A stretch of 61,843 nucleotides of DNA from Candidatus Cloacimonadota bacterium. GTDB lineage: Bacteria > Cloacimonadota > Cloacimonadia > Cloacimonadales > JAIOQZ01. The position numbers and the translations under genes were made by a program. The notes below the pieces were generated by a model. The model searched no databases, was not told the origin of the DNA, and saw only the letters and a program-made list of their open reading frames with translations. The stretch lies in assembly GCA_021108395.1 (NCBI GenBank), contig JAIOQZ010000001.1, forward strand, positions 1-61,843, given 5' to 3'. Of the stretch, positions 1 through 6,973 are shown one piece after another. The stretch's first letter is position 1, and each line of letters starts with the position of its first letter.

Positions 1-2
1 TG

Positions 3-308
3 CGCCTGCATGCGATGGCGCACATCACCGGTGGGGGCATCCCCGGCAATCTCAAGCGCGTTATTCCCGAAGGGCTGGCCGCCGAGATCGAAACATCCGC
101 CTGGGACACGCCACCGCTTTTTCAGTTCCTTGAACAGCAAGGCAAAGTAGAGCGCGACGAGATGTATCGTGCCTTCAATATGGGCATAGGCTACATCGTC
201 GTCGCCGACGAAAACACTGCCAATGATGTGATCGATGCCACCGATGGCTTTGCAATCGGCAGCATCGTCGCCTCGGAAGGGGGCGACCGCGTGAGGCTGC
301 TCGGTTGA
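3..308 (+). CDS. purM: Phosphoribosylformylglycinamidine cyclo-ligase (AIR synthase), C-terminal part
   Basis: This is the end of PurM, which closes the imidazole ring of FGAM with ATP to give AIR in purine synthesis in the cytoplasm. The reading frame is open from the left edge, so the N-terminal ATP-binding part lies outside the window. The visible part has the family signature MAHITGGGIPGN, then the DTPPLFQFLEQQGKV and EEMYRAFNMGIG-like stretch (here DEMYRAFNMGIGY) and the usual short tail. It stops in a TTGA overlap with the next gene, whose TTG start uses the last bases of this one, which suggests co-transcription. Nothing in the visible part looks broken. Identity is firm; the start cannot be seen. 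Confidence 0.93.
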   Translation, partial: RLHAMAHITGGGIPGNLKRVIPEGLAAEIETSAWDTPPLFQFLEQQGKVERDEMYRAFNMGIGYIVVADENTANDVIDATDGFAIGSIVASEGGDRVRLLG

Positions 309-1129
309 CAAACTGGCGTATCCTCGACAGCGGCGCCGGCGCCCCCGCCTGGAACATGGCCGTTGACGAGGCCATTCGAGACGGCGTTCTGCGAGGCGAC
401 TCACCGCCAACCGTGCGTTTCTATGGCTGGTCGCCGCCTGCGGTTTCCATCGGCTATCACCAGGAAGCTGAGAAGGAAGTCGATATGGAGCGCCTGGTCG
501 CACACGGCTGGAGCTTTGTGCGCCGTCCCACCGGCGGACGCGCCGTGTTGCATCGCGACGAGGTGACATACGCCGTCATCGCGCCCATCGAGAGCATGCT
601 GGGGGGCAGCGTGAACGAAAGCTATGCCGCCATCAGCGAGGCGCTGGCGTGCGGGTTGCGATTGCTGGGCGTGCAGGCCGAGCTACAGCGCGGCAGCCTT
701 AGCGCGGCATCCCAGCGGGAGGCGGCCAACCCGTGTTTTTCGAGCACATCCAGGTTTGAACTGAGCGTGGACGGGCGCAAAATCGTGGGTAGCGCGCAGA
801 TGCGCAAGGACGGTGTGCTGCTACAGCACGGCAGCATCCTGCTCGCGCATGACCAGTCTGCAATGGCCTGGCTGTTGCCCAGCCTTGACGACGCCAGACG
901 ACAGCGGGTGGAGGCCTACCTCGGTCGCAAAACAGTGAGCGTCGTTCAGGCCAGTGGCCGCAATGTTTCTTACGACGAAGCGGTTCAGGCTTTGAAGGGA
1001 GGCTTTCAACAGACTTGGGCCGGGTGCGAATTTGAAATATCCGGCGAGTTGCAAGCCGCAGAGCGATTTGCAGCCTTCGATCGAGTGCGTATGCGTTACG
1101 GCACAGATGCCTGGAATTGGCGGAAATGA
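305..1129 (+). CDS. LipM-like octanoyltransferase / lipoate-protein ligase A family protein
   Basis: A 274-residue member of the biotin/lipoate ligase fold that moves an octanoyl or lipoyl group onto the lysine of lipoyl domains (GcvH, 2-oxoacid dehydrogenases). Seen in the sequence: NMAVDEAI near residue 17, RRPTGGRAVLH near residue 73, NPCF with Cys144, and GRKIVGSAQMRKDGVLLQHG near residues 157-176. The RRPTGGRA motif plus the cysteine just before the GRKI-x-GSAQ lysine segment matches LipM-type octanoyltransferases, where that cysteine carries the acyl intermediate, better than true LplA ligases. The start is TTG, overlapping the purM stop; the ribosome site is weak (GTGAGG), so translational coupling is likely. 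LplA-type activity cannot be excluded. Confidence 0.82.
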   Translation: MTNWRILDSGAGAPAWNMAVDEAIRDGVLRGDSPPTVRFYGWSPPAVSIGYHQEAEKEVDMERLVAHGWSFVRRPTGGRAVLHRDEVTYAVIAPIESMLGGSVNESYAAISEALACGLRLLGVQAELQRGSLSAASQREAANPCFSSTSRFELSVDGRKIVGSAQMRKDGVLLQHGSILLAHDQSAMAWLLPSLDDARRQRVEAYLGRKTVSVVQASGRNVSYDEAVQALKGGFQQTWAGCEFEISGELQAAERFAAFDRVRMRYGTDAWNWRK

Positions 1130-1162
1130 AGCCTCTTGCGCAGCTTCATATCAAAAAAACAT

Positions 1163-1189
1163 TTGACATGGTTATTCTGCATGGATAAT
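1163..1189 (+). promoter_or_regulatory. Probable promoter for the TonB receptor gene
   Basis: A perfect -35 hexamer TTGACA at 1163-1168 is followed after 15 bases by GATAAT at 1184-1189, a five-of-six match to the -10 consensus. The spacer is short. About 145 bases of leader would then precede the receptor start, containing a weak stem (CTCGG/CCGAG) near 1231-1256. No other pair in this 205-base gap is better. Confidence 0.45.
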
Positions 1190-1334
1190 GTTGGCAGCTA
1201 TATGGTAACGTGTAAAGCATTGTCGCTTGGCGAGTTAGTCTCGGCAGCCATGAGGAGGGCACCGAGCTTGAGCGGCGTGAACCATAAATAACTATACAGA
1301 ATATACATTGCATGAACTGTAAGGGGGTCTTGAC

Positions 1335-4300
1335 ATGCGTAAGTCATTTTTATTGGTGATCGTGGTTCTTTTGGCTGCGGCAGTCCTGCACGCCGGCACC
1401 ACCGGCAAACTTCTTGGCAAAGTGAAGGATGCGTCTGGCAATCCGATTCCCAACGCCAGCGTAATCATTCCAGATTTGGAAACCGGCGCCAAAACCAACG
1501 AGAAGGGCGTGTTCATTATCATCAACCTGCCGCCAGGCTCGTACAGCGTTATCTGCCAACTCATGGGTTTCCAGTCGCAGCAGGTGAACAACGTGCAGAT
1601 CAGTGTTGACCTGACCACCACTCAGAATTTTCAACTCAACAGGCAGTCGGTCGAGATCGAAGGCCTTATCATTACCGAGCGCGCCGAGCAGCTTGTGAAG
1701 AAAGAGGGCGGTTCGGACATGACAATTAACGCCGACGCCATTGGGGAGCTGCCGATGGACGACATCAACGAGATCGCCTCGCTTCAGGCGGGCGTGAGCG
1801 TCGTCAACGGCGTGCTTCATGTTCGCGGCGGCCGTGGCAACGAAGTGCAATATACTGTTGACGGCATGAGCGTGAGTGACCCGGTGGACGGCGGCCGCGC
1901 CCTCACCATAGACACCGACGCCATCGCCCACATGAAGACGATGATTGGCGGCATCACCGCCGAGTATGGCAATGCCCAGTCCGGCGTCATCAACATCGTC
2001 ACCAAGTCTGGCAATCGTGAATACAGCGGCAAGATCGAGGCATCGAGCAATCACCTGTTCGCTGACGGCAGCAACATGGACGAAGTCAAGTTCGCCATCG
2101 GCGGCCCTGTGCTGGGTTACTTCAGCGATGGCCTGCGCAACCGTTTCACTTTTTTCCTCAATGGCGCCGCGCTGTGGCAGGACGGCAGTCTGGGTTCATA
2201 CCGCGTGGGCAACCCCAACGCCGACTTCACAATGGATGGCCGCCCGCTGTTGTTTCAAGACTTCGACAGCTTCGATCCTTATCAAAATCGTGATAACGTA
2301 TTGGGCTTCGACACCGGCGACCGCAACTACAACCAGTACAACTTCAACCTGAAAACCAGATTCAATATTACCAATACCTCGAATATCACTGTCGCCGTCC
2401 GTGGCGACATATCTCGTTCAAAGCCATTCGACTGGGGCTGGCGTTACGCCCTGCAACATTACCAGGAAGTGGAGACCATCCAGCGTCAATACATAGCGAC
2501 GTTCGACCATACATTCACTCCTCAGATGAACCTCAAGGTGAAGCTGAGCTACTACAACAAGACCATCGAGCGTGGCCCTATCGGGATTGGCAGAAACGAC
2601 TACTTCTCCATCAGCGAAGATCCCGAAGACTACAACCCCGAAAACAGCCTGTACGGCTATAACTCCATCGACGCCAACAACGACGGCGTGGTAGATTTCG
2701 GTTATCTTGGCGCTGAGTATCTTGACGCTGACCAATGGGCATACCAGGTGCAGGGCAGCGCAAACAGCCGCCCCGTCCCCGGATTCAACGCTCCGGGCAC
2801 AATCTATAACGTCATCTGGGACGACGAGACGAGCAATATTCAGTTCCGTTCAGATTTCGAATATGCCTACAACACGGTTCACGGTTTCAAAACAGGCTTC
2901 GAACTTATCTCGCACGACCTGTTCAAAGACCGGTTCACCAATCCCTGGTTGGTCGAGGAAGGCCGCTTTCAGCGTTTCCTCCAAAACTTCATTTGTACTA
3001 ATCCAGACTCTACGGATTTCTTTATACATACCTTCAACGGGATAATCGATACCATCCGGGTGGGCGGCGACCCCCAGAATCCAATCGAGATGCTGGTTTT
3101 CATGGATCCTGTCAGTGTCGTTGACAGTGTGCGCATTTATTACGATACATCCGGTGAGATCACGGCTGTTATTCCTTACTTTCAGCCCAACATCTATCTC
3201 GACGCAGCTTTTGCCGCGTCGGGTGAGAGCGACGGCTACAAGGCCAATCCCTGGCAGGGCGCATACTACATTCAGGACACCATGGAATGGGAAGGGCTCA
3301 TCGTAAACCTCGGCCTGCGTTTTGATGGCTGGTATCTGGGCAAAAGCTATGATGTGAGGAACGATGACGGCAGCTACTCGACTGTCCCCTTCGACAAAGA
3401 CGACCGCTACCAGATTATGGTATCGCCACGCCTTGGCATCTCGCATCCAATCTCGGAGCGCGACGTGATTCACTTCGCCTATAACTATCAGAATCAGTTG
3501 CCGCAGTTCCAGTACATCTTCACGAGCGCCAAACCCGAAGACGCCATTATCAGTACCCAGAACATCATCGTTGGCAACCCGGCTCTCGAACCGCAGATTA
3601 CCATCACCTATGAGGTGGGTTTGCAGCACCAGATGGGCGAGGACTATGTCTTTGACATCACCGCCTACTATAAAAACATCTACAACTATGTGAACACGAA
3701 GAAGGAAATACTCGAGGGAGATGAGACTATTAGTTACTATAAGTACATCTCCGAGGATTACGGCAGCGCTCGCGGCCTCAATCTCAACCTGCAGAAGATG
3801 CTGTCCAGCTACATATCGGGCAGTGTCTCCTATACCATCGCCTGGGCAGACGGCAACAACTCGGCGGCGGTTGTGCAGAATGAAAACACCAGCCTGCGAG
3901 AATTCCCGCTCGATTGGGACGTGCGCCACGACTTCAACCTCAACTTCCGCTTCACCGTGCAGCGAGACGAGGACTTCTATCTGCCGTTCACCGACTGGTC
4001 AATTCCTCTTGGTCGCGCCGGTGACTTCAACACGAGCCTCGTATATCACATCGCTTCTGGTAAACCATACACTCCCGCTACAGAGGAGGGTACGGCCCTC
4101 ACCACAAACAGTGAGCGCATCGAGTTCTCGCAGAGCGCCAACTTCAGCCTCTCGAAGCGTATTTTCCTGGGTGAGAGGACCAACATGAAACTCTCCTTTC
4201 AGGTCAGTAACCTGTTCAATCACAAGAATGTGCTGGGCGTATATCCCATCACCGGCTCACCCACTGACCCCGGCGCTGACATATCCGAGCCGAATTCGGA

Positions 4301-4406
4301 CTATGTCAACAGCGAGGTGAGTTTCATGAATGACAAGTTCACTCACAACCCCGAGAGATATAGCGCCGGCCGTACGTTCACTTTCGGCATGGCTTTCAAC
4401 TTCTAA
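1335..4406 (+). CDS. TonB-dependent receptor with carboxypeptidase-regulatory-like N-terminal domain
   Basis: A 1023-residue outer-membrane receptor of the SusC/CirA type that takes up large or scarce solutes using energy from TonB. Residues 1-20 form a signal peptide. Residues about 24-105 are a CarboxypepD_reg-like beta-sandwich (GKVKDASGNPIPNASVIIPD). A plug domain with LHVRGGRGNEVQYTVDGM follows at about residues 160-180 and AEYGNAQSGVINIVTKSG near 210, and then a long barrel that ends in aromatic residues (MAFNF). The start has AAGGGGG ten bases upstream. ExbB, two ExbD and TonB follow directly on the same strand, so the receptor sits with its own energising complex. The substrate cannot be told, and no SusD-like partner lies next to it. 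Confidence 0.9.
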   Translation: MRKSFLLVIVVLLAAAVLHAGTTGKLLGKVKDASGNPIPNASVIIPDLETGAKTNEKGVFIIINLPPGSYSVICQLMGFQSQQVNNVQISVDLTTTQNFQLNRQSVEIEGLIITERAEQLVKKEGGSDMTINADAIGELPMDDINEIASLQAGVSVVNGVLHVRGGRGNEVQYTVDGMSVSDPVDGGRALTIDTDAIAHMKTMIGGITAEYGNAQSGVINIVTKSGNREYSGKIEASSNHLFADGSNMDEVKFAIGGPVLGYFSDGLRNRFTFFLNGAALWQDGSLGSYRVGNPNADFTMDGRPLLFQDFDSFDPYQNRDNVLGFDTGDRNYNQYNFNLKTRFNITNTSNITVAVRGDISRSKPFDWGWRYALQHYQEVETIQRQYIATFDHTFTPQMNLKVKLSYYNKTIERGPIGIGRNDYFSISEDPEDYNPENSLYGYNSIDANNDGVVDFGYLGAEYLDADQWAYQVQGSANSRPVPGFNAPGTIYNVIWDDETSNIQFRSDFEYAYNTVHGFKTGFELISHDLFKDRFTNPWLVEEGRFQRFLQNFICTNPDSTDFFIHTFNGIIDTIRVGGDPQNPIEMLVFMDPVSVVDSVRIYYDTSGEITAVIPYFQPNIYLDAAFAASGESDGYKANPWQGAYYIQDTMEWEGLIVNLGLRFDGWYLGKSYDVRNDDGSYSTVPFDKDDRYQIMVSPRLGISHPISERDVIHFAYNYQNQLPQFQYIFTSAKPEDAIISTQNIIVGNPALEPQITITYEVGLQHQMGEDYVFDITAYYKNIYNYVNTKKEILEGDETISYYKYISEDYGSARGLNLNLQKMLSSYISGSVSYTIAWADGNNSAAVVQNENTSLREFPLDWDVRHDFNLNFRFTVQRDEDFYLPFTDWSIPLGRAGDFNTSLVYHIASGKPYTPATEEGTALTTNSERIEFSQSANFSLSKRIFLGERTNMKLSFQVSNLFNHKNVLGVYPITGSPTDPGADISEPNSDYVNSEVSFMNDKFTHNPERYSAGRTFTFGMAFNF

Positions 4407-4446
4407 CACATAGTAGTACATGAAATATATTCAGGAGGATAGACTC

Positions 4447-5205
4447 ATGAGAAAACACTGGGTGATCATTGTGATGCTTTTGAGCATGCTGATGTCGTTC
4501 GCCGTCTGTTTTGCACAGGATGACGTGATTCAGGTCGAGCAAAAGGGCGGTGGCCTCGAAGACGTGGCGGCCAAAATCGTGGGCAGCGGATTCGTCAAGC
4601 TGTTCAAAGAAGGTGGGTTCGTTATGTGGCCCATGTTGATTCTTGTCATCTGGTCGCTGGCCACCATCATCTGGAAGATTGTGGTGCTCAGTTTTGCCAA
4701 GATCAATGTGAACATGCTGCTCGAAAAGATGATTCCGATGGTGGAGGAAGGGAACTATTCCGAAGCCGCGACTGTGTGTGAAAACGCACGCGGACCGGTA
4801 GCATCCATCTTGCACATGGGCCTGCTGAAAGCCGACTTTGGGGTCGAGGCGGTCGAGAAGGCAATCGAAAACGCCGCCGTGCTCGAAATGGCATTCCTCG
4901 AGAAGGGAATGATCGCTCTGGCCACCACCATCAACCTGGCGCCGATGTTCGGTTTCTTCGGTACGGTGGTTGGCATGATTCGCGCCTTCAAAGACATTGC
5001 CGCTGCCGGCGAAGTGGAACCCACTATCGTCGCTACCGGTATCCAGATTGCCCTCATCACCACTGCTGCCGGTCTGGCCGTGGCCATTCCGGTGCAGTTC
5101 TTCAACAACATCTTCGTATCCATGATTGATGGTCTTGTCATGGACATGCAAAAGGGCAGCGAGAAGCTCATAGAAGCTATGGTGGAGAAGAAACAAGCCG
5201 CCTGA
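4447..5205 (+). CDS. exbB: MotA/TolQ/ExbB proton channel family protein
   Basis: The proton-channel subunit of the inner-membrane Ton motor. It uses the proton gradient to energise TonB and the receptor upstream. The start at 4447 is chosen over an ATG 27 bases earlier because AGGAGG lies just before it and because it gives a clean signal-like first helix (MRKHWVIIVMLLSMLMSF). Membrane segments are visible at about residues 57-79, 155-178 and 200-225. The family core motif GFFGTVVGMIRAF and the helix GIQIALITTAAGLAVAIP are intact. At 252 residues with an extra exported N-terminus it follows the pattern common in Bacteroidetes and relatives. The exbD genes follow at 13 and 9 bases, so this is one operon. 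Confidence 0.92.
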   Translation: MRKHWVIIVMLLSMLMSFAVCFAQDDVIQVEQKGGGLEDVAAKIVGSGFVKLFKEGGFVMWPMLILVIWSLATIIWKIVVLSFAKINVNMLLEKMIPMVEEGNYSEAATVCENARGPVASILHMGLLKADFGVEAVEKAIENAAVLEMAFLEKGMIALATTINLAPMFGFFGTVVGMIRAFKDIAAAGEVEPTIVATGIQIALITTAAGLAVAIPVQFFNNIFVSMIDGLVMDMQKGSEKLIEAMVEKKQAA

Positions 5206-5218
5206 CCGAGGAGTAGCG

Positions 5219-5644
5219 ATGGTAACGAAAAAGAAGCGCGACATGGGTGGGATTCCCACCTCCTCGATGGCTGACATCGCCTTTCTGCTGCTGGTTTTCT
5301 TTCTCACGACAACGGTGTTCGACATCAAGAAGGGCCTGGGCATGACATTGCCCCCCCACAGTGAGAACACCGACGTCAAGCAGCGCCTGAAGGACGAAAA
5401 CATCCTGCGAGTGTGGATCAACAAGCAGGGGCTTATCTACATCGACGGTATCCGTATGCAGATTCCCGATATACGCGCCGAGATAGAAAAGCGAATCAAT
5501 GGTCGCCCCGAGTTGGTGATTTCGCTCAAGACGCACCGTGAAGCCCGATATGAGCTGATGGTGAAGGTGCTCGAGCAGTTGCAGCTCGCCGACGCTGAGA
5601 AGATTTCGCTGTCAACGGGTTTCCAGGGCAAGGAAAGCCCCTAA
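5219..5644 (+). CDS. exbD: Biopolymer transporter ExbD/TolR (first copy)
   Basis: A 141-residue ExbD: a short cytoplasmic tail, one membrane helix and a periplasmic domain that couples proton flow to TonB. The helix is preceded by the conserved acidic residue Asp19 in SSMADIAFLLLVFF, the proposed proton-carrying site. The periplasmic part contains the usual LPPHSENTDV-like stretch and ends in the short helix-strand fold. The ribosome site GAGGAG is directly upstream. It lies 13 bases after exbB and 9 bases before a second, diverged exbD. Paired ExbD paralogues with different tails are usual in FCB genomes and probably form a mixed complex. Confidence 0.93.
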   Translation: MVTKKKRDMGGIPTSSMADIAFLLLVFFLTTTVFDIKKGLGMTLPPHSENTDVKQRLKDENILRVWINKQGLIYIDGIRMQIPDIRAEIEKRINGRPELVISLKTHREARYELMVKVLEQLQLADAEKISLSTGFQGKESP

Positions 5645-5653
5645 GGAGACGAC

Positions 5654-6097
5654 ATGGCCAAAATAAAAAAGAAAACCAAGCTCACGACCGATATTCCGAA
5701 CGCTTCGATGTCGGACATCGCGTTTCTGCTTCTCATCTTCTTCATGGTCAGCACCGTTTTCGTCAAGGAGCAGATCCCGAAGAATCTGGTTATGCCAAAG
5801 GTGGGGCGCGACATCCTCGAAAGGGGCAAGATTCCCCGCAAGCACGCGGCCACCATCTATCTCGATGACCACGGCGTCATTCGCATCGACGACTATCCTA
5901 TCGAATACACCCCGCTGGGATTCGAGCTTATCCGTGATATGATCGGCAAGAAACGGCGCATGGACGCCAACCTCATCATCAGTTTCCGTGCCGATGAGGC
6001 TACCCCATACAGCATGGTCGATGACATCATGCTGCAGCTACGCAAGGTGGAAGCGCTGCGCATCTTCTTTGAAGCGCGGCTCAACCAGATAGATTAA
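5654..6097 (+). CDS. exbD: Biopolymer transporter ExbD/TolR (second copy)
   Basis: The second ExbD, 147 residues, with the same plan: a lysine-rich cytoplasmic tail (AKIKKKTKL), the conserved Asp21 in ASMSDIAFLLLIFF, a single membrane helix and a periplasmic domain (YLDDHGVIRIDDYPIEY). The periplasmic domain is clearly different from that of the copy upstream, so the two are paralogues rather than a recent duplication. AAGGAGA precedes the start. It probably forms the motor together with the upstream ExbB and ExbD. Confidence 0.92.
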   Translation: MAKIKKKTKLTTDIPNASMSDIAFLLLIFFMVSTVFVKEQIPKNLVMPKVGRDILERGKIPRKHAATIYLDDHGVIRIDDYPIEYTPLGFELIRDMIGKKRRMDANLIISFRADEATPYSMVDDIMLQLRKVEALRIFFEARLNQID

Positions 6098-6145
6098 CCG
6101 TTCGGCCTTCTGTGGCTGCACGGTAACGTTAAACGGAGCAGAGAT

Positions 6146-6793
6146 ATGACGAAGGGAAAACTCGACTGGAAAGATGTCGCCTCGACATATTACGACAAGG
6201 CAATGGCTCTCGCCGTGCTGTTTCTATTGTTCTCGTTCATGGTCTCGCCGGAGATAAAGGTGAAACCCTACGAACGCCAGGAATTGCAAGATATCCAGGT
6301 GATCGACATTCCCGAAATATCCGAACCGCAGCGTCAGGAAATCCAGCAGACTAAACCGATTGTGGAGATTGTCATCGAGGACGACCTGGGTGACGATGAC
6401 GATGACGAGATCGAGATTATCGATACAATCGAGGCCACCTCGCTGGATGCCTGGGAAGTGGTGGTGAACGTTGACGAGATCGGCCGCGCCGAGACATCTC
6501 GCTTTACCGTATATGATGAAGCCCCCGTTCCCATTACCCGCATACCTCCAGATTATCCCCAGTTTGCGAAAAACCAGGGGATTCAGGGCAGCGTGCTGCT
6601 CGATGTAGAGGTTTACGAAGACGGCACTGTGGGCCATGTAGATGTGGTCGGGTCATTGCTTGCCGGCCCTGGCGGGCTGGATGAAGCCGCCGTCAAAGCG
6701 GTGAGGCAATGGAAGTTTCAACCCGCCAAGAGCAATGGCGAGCCGATTGCCTGCTGGGTGTCGTTTCCAATCGAATTCACGTTGCGCGATTAG
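6146..6793 (+). CDS. tonB: Energy transducer TonB
   Basis: A 215-residue TonB that transmits motor energy across the periplasm to receptors. After a cytoplasmic start (MTKGKLDWKDVASTYYDK) there is one short membrane helix (residues about 21-36), then a periplasmic linker, then the TonB C-terminal domain from about residue 128 with PPDYPQFAKNQGIQGSVLLDV and the closing AAVKAVRQWKFQPAKSNG. The linker is odd: instead of the usual Pro-Lys/Pro-Glu repeats it is strongly acidic (IEDDLGDDDDDEIEIID, about residues 75-91). The start follows ACGGAGCAGAG. It is the last gene of the receptor-exbB-exbD-exbD group; a 180-base gap follows. Confidence 0.9.
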   Translation: MTKGKLDWKDVASTYYDKAMALAVLFLLFSFMVSPEIKVKPYERQELQDIQVIDIPEISEPQRQEIQQTKPIVEIVIEDDLGDDDDDEIEIIDTIEATSLDAWEVVVNVDEIGRAETSRFTVYDEAPVPITRIPPDYPQFAKNQGIQGSVLLDVEVYEDGTVGHVDVVGSLLAGPGGLDEAAVKAVRQWKFQPAKSNGEPIACWVSFPIEFTLRD

Positions 6794-6852
6794 AATAAAG
6801 AAAACATATCATCTGCACCGGTTGCAGACGATTGATAGAGTGAACTGAGAAG

Positions 6853-6920
6853 AGGAGGACTCGCCGGGATGGCGCTACGCGCCTGGTTCCGGTGAGTGTG
6901 AGGCATATTGCACACCCTCC
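6853..6920 (+). promoter_or_regulatory. Structured leader with a possible 8-residue leader peptide
   Basis: AGGAGG at 6853-6858 is followed after ten bases by ATG at 6869 and an eight-codon frame (MALRAWFR) that stops at 6893-6895. The same bases form a stem, GGCGC-TAC-GCGCC, inside an outer CCGG/CCGG pairing, and a second small stem GTGTG/CACAC follows near 6896-6917. This lies 80-100 bases before the next large gene. It could be a translated leader that controls it, or chance; no attenuator-type T-run is present. Confidence 0.25.
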
Positions 6921-6973
6921 TGAACTTCTCCATGTATTATACAAAAAATCAATACAGTATCTGGAGGATCCTG

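Noticed and set aside
1945-4188. Overlapping alternative frames within the TonB receptor gene
   Set aside because: They are shadow frames of a G+C-rich coding sequence with low-complexity Ser/Thr/Arg translations.
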